Under the pieces are notes generated by a model. It had not been told where the DNA came from. It worked only from the letters and a program-made list of their open reading frames with translations, and did not search any database. This document shows, piece by piece, positions 1-4,725 of a stretch of DNA of 7,353 nt. The translations under genes and the position numbers were made by a program. Source of the DNA: Deltaproteobacteria bacterium (GTDB lineage Bacteria > Desulfobacterota > Desulfobacteria > Desulfobacterales > JAFDCJ01); contig JAFDDW010000358.1 of assembly GCA_019310665.1 (NCBI GenBank), positions 1 through 7,353 on the forward strand. Direction: 5' to 3'. Within the stretch, counting starts at the first letter, position 1; the number at the start of each line of letters is the position of its first letter.

Positions 1-119
1 GGATCCGGCAAATTTTCAGAAAGGCTATCAATACTATCGCGTATACGCCTTTGGTCAGATTTTGGAATTTTTTTGAGTGCTTCAGCTGCAGATCTTTTGA
101 ACTCAACTCTGTATTTCAA
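1..119 (-). CDS. RelE/ParE-family toxin, N-terminal 39 codons (cut by window edge)
   Basis: Translation of the minus strand from a TTG at 119-117 gives a protein starting MKYRVEFKRSAAEALKKIP (TTG read as Met) and continuing in frame to the window edge. This is the typical beginning of RelE/ParE/YoeB-type mRNA interferase or gyrase toxins: a beta strand, then a basic helix with the A-x-x-x-L-x-K-I/L-P pattern. The TTG overlaps the antitoxin stop codon (ATTTGA), the usual coupled arrangement in these operons, and GAGAGG lies 9 nt upstream as a ribosome binding site; no in-frame ATG is nearby. The catalytic C-terminal half is outside the window, so ribosome-dependent RNase (RelE) and gyrase poison (ParE) cannot be told apart. 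Confidence 0.8.
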   Translation of the reverse strand, partial: MKYRVEFKRSAAEALKKIPKSDQRRIRDSIDSLSENLPD

Positions 120-367
120 ATGTCCAGTTCCTCTCGAAGTTTTTCCCATGAAATGCTTTCACCAGGTTCATTTCGAGCTTTCCACGCATCTTCAATATCC
201 ATTTGTTCTTCAATTTCCTGCAGGAGCTTTAAATCCTCCATTGAAACAATAGCAGCAAGCGCTTCGCCTCGTCTCGTTAACACGAATGCTTCTTTGCCGT
301 ATGCGACCCTGTTTATAATGTTCGCAAATTTTTTTCTTGCATCAGCAGCTGAAATTTTATTTAACAT
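116..367 (-). CDS. Phd/YefM-family type II antitoxin
   Basis: An 83-residue protein with the Phd/YefM pattern: an N-terminal DNA-binding half (MLNKISAADARKKFANIINRV, then LTRRGEALAAIVSMEDLKLL at about residues 30-49) and an acidic C-terminal tail (ISWEKLREELDI) that would wrap and neutralise the toxin. The length is normal for the family. The ATG at 367-365 is preceded by AGGTGA with 6 nt spacing, which fixes the start. It runs opposite to the other cassette genes and carries its own promoter and operators upstream, so it does not depend on the integron promoter. By family knowledge it binds the toxin and, as a complex, represses its own operon. Within an integron such a module is usually thought to stabilise the array. 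Confidence 0.9.
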   Translation of the reverse strand: MLNKISAADARKKFANIINRVAYGKEAFVLTRRGEALAAIVSMEDLKLLQEIEEQMDIEDAWKARNEPGESISWEKLREELDI

Positions 368-380
368 GACCGATCACCTT

Positions 381-423
381 TTGTACAATTGGCTTATAAT
401 GTAAATAATGTACTTATGGTACA
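381..423 (-). promoter_or_regulatory. Antitoxin operator palindromes with TGTACA-type cores
   Basis: Two palindromes lie just upstream of the antitoxin gene. One is the perfect 8-bp TTGTACAA at 381-388. The other is TGTAC-TTATG-GTACA at 409-423, with perfect 5-bp arms. YefM-YoeB of E. coli is known to bind operators with a TGTACA core, so the same core in front of a YefM-family gene is a good family-consistent operator. The upper site overlaps the -10 element and the lower one lies in the leader just before the ribosome binding site. Confidence 0.65.
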
Positions 424-444
424 ACAACTCAGTGGTTGTGTCAA
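416..444 (-). promoter_or_regulatory. Sigma-70 promoter of the Phd/YefM toxin-antitoxin operon
   Basis: On the minus strand a perfect -35 hexamer TTGACA (444-439) is followed after exactly 17 nt by TACCAT (421-416), which matches 4 of 6 bases of the -10 consensus. Transcription would start near 408, about 40 nt before the antitoxin ATG. The -10 region lies inside the operator palindrome at 409-423, consistent with autorepression. Confidence 0.6.
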
Positions 445-473
445 TAGCGCAAACCATAAACAATAACAGGATC

Positions 474-578
474 TTATAACAAACCAGTGGAGCTGACAGC
501 GTGTAGTTTGCGGGTTTCACGTTAAATGCTGTACAGACTCGGAACTTATCAGGGCCGCTGCTCACTTCCACGTTAGTT
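474..578 (+). other. Integron attC site A
   Basis: R'' is TTATAAC (474-480), L'' is AGTGGAGC, L' is GCTCACT and R' is GTTAGTT (572-578). The reverse complement of L' is AGTGAGC, so L'' pairs with it after bulging a single G: AGTG(G)AGC. Such an extrahelical base is the hallmark that directs integrase to the folded bottom strand. Strand exchange would fall between G572 and T573. The site is about 105 nt long and its ends and parts of its centre closely resemble site B, e.g. CAGTGGAGC, GCGTGTAG and GGCCGCTGCTCAC. It closes the cassette with the reverse-strand toxin-antitoxin genes; that cassette should begin with GTTATAA to the left of the window. Confidence 0.8.
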
Positions 579-597
579 TTCTGAGTCTAATCGAATA

Positions 598-1073
598 ATG
601 GTCGAAATACAGGAAAATTATAAAGACTACGAAGCTCCCAGATGCGTATTGAAATCTGTAAAAAGACTTATCCGGCATACACCAACAAGATATTTTTCAG
701 ATCTCCAGTTGGTCCACTTAACCAACACAGATGCATTAAATAGAAAGAATAGAAGACAAAAAACAAAATCGAGAAAAAGAAAAGTTGCATTGAATAATTG
801 CGCAGGATGGTACATTGAAAAATGGAATAATCAGCCAGCTCGAATTGAACTTATAATAGATAAGATATTCTATGATTATCCATCTTGGGCGTTAAGAATA
901 GGATTTATTTCCACCTTCATAAAACTCGAGCTCCGGAACACCAGGAACGGGAGGATGTTGCTGATAAATGGAGAACCCGCTATGATAAAGAGACATTCGC
1001 GGCCTGCAGTTTATTGTGTTTCCGGGCAACGAGTGCGCTGGCAATCAGCCAGGTTGAGTTAGCACAAAACTGA
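598..1073 (+). pseudogene. Decayed cassette gene of unknown function, frame broken near 905-915
   Basis: The first part reads in one frame from the ATG at 598 (basic stretch NRKNRRQKTKSRKRKV, then ALNNCAGWYIEKW and ARIELIIDKIFYDYPSWALRI). The coherent continuation (HLHKTRAPEHQEREDVADKW, ending at 1073) is in another frame. The original frame runs on to 1062 with implausible sequence. I recall a family of small uncharacterised proteins in which a region like this continues into an HEIGHH-type zinc-binding motif just before the HKT-x-A-P-E-H segment; here that motif is absent, which would fit a small deletion covering it. The family assignment is from memory and uncertain; the frame break is a direct reading. 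The gene starts 25 nt after the cassette junction, with only a weak ribosome binding site (GAG). Confidence 0.6.
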
Positions 1074-1140
1074 AGATCTCGCAACCTGCGGTCAGCATGG
1101 CGGTAAGGCGCTGGGAGCACTTGGCCAAGCGCAAAAACTA

Positions 1141-1170
1141 TTGGCTAAAAGATTGATAGCAACTTATAAT
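1141..1170 (+). promoter_or_regulatory. Candidate sigma-70 promoter for the higB remnant and higA
   Basis: TTGGCT (1141-1146, 4 of 6 matches to the -35) is followed after 18 nt by a perfect TATAAT (1165-1170). It would start transcription near 1177, ahead of the truncated toxin and the antitoxin. An own promoter is common for toxin-antitoxin cassettes. Confidence 0.45.
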
Positions 1171-1190
1171 CTGATGTACGTCCCCAAAGC

Positions 1191-1361
1191 ATGGTCGCCC
1201 CAAGCCTTGAAGCGTTGATGCTCAATCCCGGCAACAAGTTTCACGCTTTGAGAGGAGATAGAAAAGGACAATACGCTATCAGCATTAACAAGCAGTGGCG
1301 TGTTTGTTTCGAGTGGCATGATGGTAATGCGTTTAATGCTCAAATTGTCGATTATCATTGA
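1191..1361 (+). pseudogene. higB: HigB-family toxin, 5'-truncated (C-terminal half only)
   Basis: The frame ending at 1361 encodes the unmistakable C-terminal half of a HigB/RelE-superfamily toxin: LNPGNKFHALRGDRKGQYAI, then INKQWRVCFEWHDGNAF and IVDYH at the end. Full-length HigB proteins are about 92 residues, with the PPGN-like segment near the middle. Here that segment comes only about 12 codons after the first usable ATG (1191), and an in-frame stop at 1167-1169 closes the frame upstream. I could not find the missing N-terminal 35-45 residues in any frame between 1063 and 1190. No good ribosome binding site precedes 1191 or the alternative ATG at 1218. The conserved core Arg/Trp segment is kept, but without the N-terminal helices the toxin is probably inactive. 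It ends 9 nt before higA, the normal higB-higA order. Confidence 0.75.
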
Positions 1362-1370
1362 GGTAAAAAT

Positions 1371-1706
1371 ATGAATACAAATAAACTACTTGATCCGATA
1401 ACTCCAGGTGAAATCTTGCGTGAAGATTTTATGGACCAGTTAGGCATCAGCATAAATAAGCTCTCCCGCGATCTTTCTGTTCCTCCTAATAGAATTAGTG
1501 AGATCGTCAACGGGAAAAGAGCTATTACCGCCGACACCGCTTTGAGACTGCAGCGATATTTTGGTGTCGAAGCTCAATTTTGGCTGAATTTGCAAACTGA
1601 ATATGATTTGCGAATGATGAAACGTAAAATTTGGACTGACATTGAGCGACGAATTATTCCGATTAAAACATCAGAGACAGTATCTGCAAATAGCCCCATG
1701 GCATAA
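1371..1706 (+). CDS. higA: HigA-family antitoxin (XRE helix-turn-helix)
   Basis: A 111-residue protein with the HigA signature: an N-terminal PITPGEILREDFM segment (residues 9-21), then a helix-turn-helix (GISINKLSRDLSVPPNRISEI, about residues 25-45) followed by NGKRAITADTALRLQRYFG and FWLNLQTEYDL. It would bind and neutralise HigB and repress its own operon. GAGG sits 7 nt before the ATG. The stop codon TAA (1704-1706) lies inside the R'' box of attC site B, so the last codons may have been set by the cassette end; the C-terminal tail after about residue 95 looks unconserved. With its toxin truncated, this is a functional-looking orphan antitoxin that could still protect the cell from a related HigB. 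Confidence 0.9.
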   Translation: MNTNKLLDPITPGEILREDFMDQLGISINKLSRDLSVPPNRISEIVNGKRAITADTALRLQRYFGVEAQFWLNLQTEYDLRMMKRKIWTDIERRIIPIKTSETVSANSPMA

Positions 1707-1800
1707 CCAGTGGAGCAGACGGCGTGTAGATAGCGGTTTTACGTAAAGGCCGTGCAAGATTGCAATTAATTTAGGCCGCTGCTCACCGACGGCGTTCGGT
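1701..1800 (+). other. Integron attC site B
   Basis: R'' is GCATAAC (1701-1707) and R' is GTTCGGT (1794-1800). The stem is clear: AGTGGAGCAGACGGC on the left pairs with GCCGCTGCTCACC on the right, whose reverse complement is GGTGAGCAGCGGC. This leaves two extrahelical bases, AGTG(G)AGCAG(A)CGGC, the classic attC pattern. Strand exchange would fall between G1794 and T1795. Compared with site A the spacer after AAC is about 4 nt shorter. The outer part of the right half comes from the next cassette, so R'' and R' need not match here. Confidence 0.85.
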
Positions 1801-2571
1801 GGGAGTAAAATGATTTCAGTAATCACTCCAGCTCATAATGAAGAATTATTCATAAAGAAATGCATATGCTCCGTTAAAGTTGCAGCAAGAAAGATTGCAG
1901 AGCCAGTTGAGCATATTGTGGTGTTGAATCGTTGCACTGATAGAACTGGAGAAATTGCTACTCAATTGGGTGCAAGGGTTATAGATGAAGACTCCCGAAA
2001 TTTGAGCCGTATCCGAAACAAAGGAGTTGGTGAATCCAAAGGTGACATCCTTGTTACGATAGACGCTGATAGCCAAATGACCTCGACTATGTTTATAGAG
2101 GTATTGCGAAAACTGGATTCAGGAAAATATATCGGTGGTGGGGTTAAGATTGTTCCAGAAAGGATATCTTTTGGAATACTTTGCAGCCTATTGGTTGTAG
2201 CTCCCTTTGTTTTATGGCACGGCGTAAGTGCTGGAATGTTCTGGTGCTTAAGAAAAGACTTTGAGGCAATTGGGGGCTTCGATGAAAAGCTTGCTTGCAT
2301 CGAAGATATTGATTTTGGTAAACGGTTGAAAAGATATGGAAAAAATCGTGAAAAACGGTATTACACAATACGCAATGCACACATTGTAACATCGTGCAGG
2401 AAATTTGACCAATTGGGCGATTGGTATTTTATTAAAAACCCAATGGTTGTTTACCAGATTTTTAAAAGAGACCAAAAACAGGCGGACCGGTTTTATTACG
2501 ATGCCAGGGCAGAAATTACCGAACAAATAAATTCAGCGGAGCGCAAAAAACCGCGCCCGCTGATTTAGGCG
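1795..2571 (+). mobile_element. Complete integron gene cassette carrying a glycosyltransferase
   Basis: The cassette begins TTCGGT at the site B junction and ends at G2571 of site C. In a real cassette the first bases must be complementary to the R'' box of its own attC, because both come from the same core site in the circle. Here the R'' of site C is ACCGAAC, the exact reverse complement of GTTCGGT. This 7-of-7 match defines a 777-bp cassette with one gene on the same strand as the array, starting 15 nt inside. Confidence 0.85.
1810..2568 (+). CDS. Family 2 glycosyltransferase (GT-A fold)
   Basis: A 252-residue protein with a GT2 domain from the N-terminus: ISVITPAHNEE (residues 2-12), a nucleotide-binding strand with VLNRCTDRTGEIA (38-50), the metal-binding DAD motif (85-87), a hydrophobic stretch (about 121-136) that may lie at the membrane, and GGFDEKLACIEDIDFGKRL (155-173) with the ED acid pair of the acceptor/base region. 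It would move a sugar from a nucleotide-sugar to an unknown acceptor at the inner face of the membrane. GGGAG precedes the ATG by 4 nt, just inside the cassette. The last 16 residues (237-252) are encoded by the attC site itself, so its C-terminus is a product of the recombination site. Acceptor and sugar cannot be predicted. Confidence 0.88.
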   Translation: MISVITPAHNEELFIKKCICSVKVAARKIAEPVEHIVVLNRCTDRTGEIATQLGARVIDEDSRNLSRIRNKGVGESKGDILVTIDADSQMTSTMFIEVLRKLDSGKYIGGGVKIVPERISFGILCSLLVVAPFVLWHGVSAGMFWCLRKDFEAIGGFDEKLACIEDIDFGKRLKRYGKNREKRYYTIRNAHIVTSCRKFDQLGDWYFIKNPMVVYQIFKRDQKQADRFYYDARAEITEQINSAERKKPRPLI

Positions 2572-2577
2572 TTCGGA
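2518..2577 (+). other. Integron attC site C (short type)
   Basis: R'' is ACCGAAC (2518-2524) and R' is GTTCGGA (2571-2577). Between them, TCAGCGG(A)GCGC (2533-2544) pairs with GCGCCCGCTGA (2553-2563), leaving one bulged A and a loop of 8 nt. At 60 nt it is much shorter than sites A and B and unrelated in its stem, suggesting that this cassette came from a different integron. Strand exchange would fall between G2571 and T2572. The stop codon of the glycosyltransferase lies inside it. Confidence 0.82.
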
Positions 2578-2588
2578 GGAAAGGAATT

Positions 2589-2630
2589 ATGAAAGGACTT
2601 TCAAGCGTCATTCTGCTTAAATTAATCTAA
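2589..2630 (+). pseudogene. Start of a truncated last cassette gene
   Basis: Right after the site C junction comes a strong ribosome binding site (GGAGG, 2575-2579) and an ATG with 9 nt spacing, but the frame encodes only MKGLSSVILLKLI before TAA. No attC follows. The most likely reading is a cassette whose body and attC were deleted, fusing its first codons to the chromosomal operon. A real 13-residue leader peptide cannot be excluded. Confidence 0.4.
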
Positions 2631-2653
2631 TTATAGACAGCGAAGGAACCATC

Positions 2654-3580
2654 ATGAGCCACCTGGAAAATTTTTCTTCAATTGAGGCCATTCTGGAACA
2701 ATTGGAATCGAACCGCTATATTGCCGATCAATTGTTGGCGACCGTCATCTACCTTTCTTATCATATGAACAAACCGATATTTCTGGAGGGGGAACCGGGG
2801 GTCGGCAAGACAGAAGTTGCCATCGTCCTTGCGCAGATTTTTGAATCCAGACTCATCAGACTACAGTGCTATGAGGGCCTGGATGCGAATTCAGCACTGT
2901 ACGAATGGAATTATCCAAAACAATTGCTTCGCATCAAGATGGATGAACACAGCGACAGGACCCCTGAGGAGATCGGCCATGTCATCTACAGCGAACCGTA
3001 TCTCCTGAAAAGGCCGCTACTTGAGGCGATTCTCAGCTCTCAAAATGACCATCCCGTCTTGTTGATTGATGAGTTGGATCGTGCCGATGAGGAATTCGAG
3101 GCATTTTTGCTTGAAATCCTTTCCGATTTTCAGGTTTCCATCCCGGAAATCGGAACGGTGAAAGCAACCCACAAACCCCTGGTCGTGATCACCTCCAACA
3201 GAACCAGGGATATCCATGATGCCCTCAAGCGGCGCTGTCTTTACCACTGGATCGACTATCCGGATCTGGAAAAAGAAAAGCAGATCATCCGGACCAGAAT
3301 CCCCCGGATAGAGGAATCCCTTGTCGTGCAGGTTGCCGGGTTCATGCAGACTATCCGCAGGGAAGATCTGATGAAAAAGCCGGGGATATCCGAAACGCTG
3401 GACTGGGCGGAGGCCTTGCTTAAGCTTAATCAAGGGGTGTTGGATCAGCAAATCGTTGAACAAACCCTCGGGTGTATTCTCAAATACCGGGAAGATATTC
3501 AAAAATTCAGATCAAGTATCTGGACCGACCCGGATAAACGCTCACAGCTTCTGGCTGCATGCCAAATCACACCATGTTAG
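2654..3580 (+). CDS. MoxR-family AAA+ ATPase, CoxD-like
   Basis: A 308-residue AAA+ ATPase of the MoxR group. It has Walker A GEPGVGKT (residues 46-53), the RLQCYEGLD and LYEWNYPKQLL segments (69-92) typical of the CoxD-like branch, Walker B VLLIDE (135-140), sensor 1 in VVITSNRTRD (177-186) and arginine-finger candidates in ALKRRC (190-195). MoxR ATPases work with VWA proteins as chaperones that insert cofactors or assemble complexes; CoxD itself matures the copper-molybdenum site of aerobic CO dehydrogenase. The next gene is the VWA partner, overlapping by 22 nt. AAGGA lies 6 nt before the ATG. No molybdenum hydroxylase genes are in the window, so the client is unknown. The gene is complete and looks intact, and it marks the start of normal chromosomal sequence after the cassette array. 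Confidence 0.9.
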   Translation: MSHLENFSSIEAILEQLESNRYIADQLLATVIYLSYHMNKPIFLEGEPGVGKTEVAIVLAQIFESRLIRLQCYEGLDANSALYEWNYPKQLLRIKMDEHSDRTPEEIGHVIYSEPYLLKRPLLEAILSSQNDHPVLLIDELDRADEEFEAFLLEILSDFQVSIPEIGTVKATHKPLVVITSNRTRDIHDALKRRCLYHWIDYPDLEKEKQIIRTRIPRIEESLVVQVAGFMQTIRREDLMKKPGISETLDWAEALLKLNQGVLDQQIVEQTLGCILKYREDIQKFRSSIWTDPDKRSQLLAACQITPC

Positions 3581-4686
3581 ATGCCATAACCGAGCCCGCC
3601 GGCCCGTCCGACGAGGGGCTGGCCGTCAACATTATTCAATTTTCCCACCTGCTAAGAGAAAACGGAATATCCGTTACGCTTGCTTCCGTTTTGGATGCCA
3701 TCCGCGGCCTCGAATTCATGGATATATCCAATCTCGAATTATTTCGTGGTTTGCTGCGGTTGAATTTTGTCTGCCGCCAAGAGGATATTGACCGATTTGA
3801 TCAATTGTTTTTTTTATTCTGGTTTTCGGAACACCAAACCGGTTGGCAGATCCATTGTGATGGCAGCGGAAATGAGGAGCCTGAGGCGGATAGTCCATCG
3901 GAAACTAAAAAAGAGTCGGTCGATTACGGCAACCGCGATGATCACCTGAACGAGGTGTCGCGTAAGTGGATAGCCTGTTACAGCCCGGACGCTTTGGACC
4001 GGACCTGTGAGCTGGATGATTTCACGGAGTCCCGGGCACTTTACGAATCCATTAAAAAATGGCTTCAGCCGTTAAGAAACCGTTTGAGTCGCAGATCTCA
4101 ATATTCCGTTCGCGGCAAAGAGATCACCTTGCGGAGAATTTTAAGGAAAAATATGCAATTTGGCGGTGAGCTGATCCTCCTTGATTTCAAAAAGAAAAAG
4201 ATCAAAAATCGCCGAATTATATTTTTATGTGACGTCAGCGGCTCAATGGATGTCTATACCCTCATGCTTCTGCAATTCGCCCACGCGCTCAAGCGGTTGG
4301 ACCGTCGCACCGAGATTTTCTTTTTCTCTACGGATCTCTCCCGATGGACCCATCAGTTTGATGTGGGCGATTTTACCACCACGCTTTCCAAACTCCCGCA
4401 GTTCGTATCGGATTGGGGAGGAGGGACAAGAATCGGCCATTGCCTCAAAGACTTTAATGAAGTCTACGGCAGAAGGATGCTCTCGAATAAAGCCATTGTG
4501 GTGATTTTCAGCGACGGCTGGGATCAAGGGCAGACTGACATACTTGAGTCTCAAATGGCTTATCTAAATAACAAAGCCTACAAGGTCATCTGGTTAAATC
4601 CCCTTATGGGGACAAGGGACTATAAACCCATCTGTGGATTATTTTTTGCCGATGGGCAATCTCAGAGACTTGCATTCTCTGGGTAA
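3559..4686 (+). CDS. VWA-domain protein, CoxE-like, with a frameshifted C-terminus
   Basis: A 375-residue protein. A helical N-terminal region and an acidic linker (about residues 97-125) are followed by the CoxE-type middle region and a VWA domain. The complete MIDAS metal site is visible: D225-x-S227-x-S229 (CDVSGSMD), T290 (GGGTRIG) and D319 (FSDGWDQG). It should pair with the preceding ATPase; the reading frames overlap, and a second ATG at 3574 overlaps the ATPase stop, so the two are translationally coupled. After WLNPLMGTRDYKPIC the frame gives an unlikely tail of about 16 residues ending at 4686. In another frame the expected family ending follows at once (VDYFLPMGNLRDLHSLGKTL and a few more residues, stop at 4709-4711). 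About 9-10 residues normally between these parts are missing, so a small out-of-frame deletion near 4630-4640 is likely. The VWA core is intact, so function may be reduced or lost. Confidence 0.85.
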   Translation: MPNHTMLDAITEPAGPSDEGLAVNIIQFSHLLRENGISVTLASVLDAIRGLEFMDISNLELFRGLLRLNFVCRQEDIDRFDQLFFLFWFSEHQTGWQIHCDGSGNEEPEADSPSETKKESVDYGNRDDHLNEVSRKWIACYSPDALDRTCELDDFTESRALYESIKKWLQPLRNRLSRRSQYSVRGKEITLRRILRKNMQFGGELILLDFKKKKIKNRRIIFLCDVSGSMDVYTLMLLQFAHALKRLDRRTEIFFFSTDLSRWTHQFDVGDFTTTLSKLPQFVSDWGGGTRIGHCLKDFNEVYGRRMLSNKAIVVIFSDGWDQGQTDILESQMAYLNNKAYKVIWLNPLMGTRDYKPICGLFFADGQSQRLAFSG

Positions 4687-4725
4687 GACCCTTGAAAAGA
4701 TGATTGGTTAAATTCCTCAATCCCA

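Larger units (their letters stand above)
1..2571 (+). mobile_element. Distal end of an integron gene-cassette array
   Basis: Three attC-like sites in the same orientation punctuate this AT-rich stretch, and short unrelated genes (toxin-antitoxin modules, a glycosyltransferase, a decayed gene) sit between them. The first two attC sites are close relatives of each other, as expected for one chromosomal integron; the third is shorter and of another type. The orientation of the sites (R'' on the left, R' on the right) places the integrase and attI to the left, outside the window. To the right, after 2571, no further attC is seen and the sequence passes into a chromosomal operon. Toxin-antitoxin cassettes are a known trait of large sedentary chromosomal integrons. 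No integrase gene or attI is visible, so a cluster of attC sites lacking an integrase is also possible. Confidence 0.8.

Noticed and set aside
1..6. GGATCC at the very first bases as a biological signal
   Set aside because: It is a BamHI site and most simply marks a cloning or window boundary.
374..571. Minus-strand open frame upstream of the antitoxin
   Set aside because: It lies across the toxin-antitoxin control region and attC site A, with no ribosome binding site or family resemblance.
1040..1063. Small hairpin CTGGC-AATCA-GCCAG followed by GTTAGCA, as a possible remnant attC between the broken gene and higB
   Set aside because: GTTAGCA does not match the GTTATGC expected from site B's R'' box, and no R'' or bulged stem arms can be identified.
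2654..4711. Carbon monoxide dehydrogenase (cox) operon
   Set aside because: Only CoxD/CoxE-like accessory genes are present; such pairs occur widely without CO dehydrogenase and no molybdenum hydroxylase subunit is visible.
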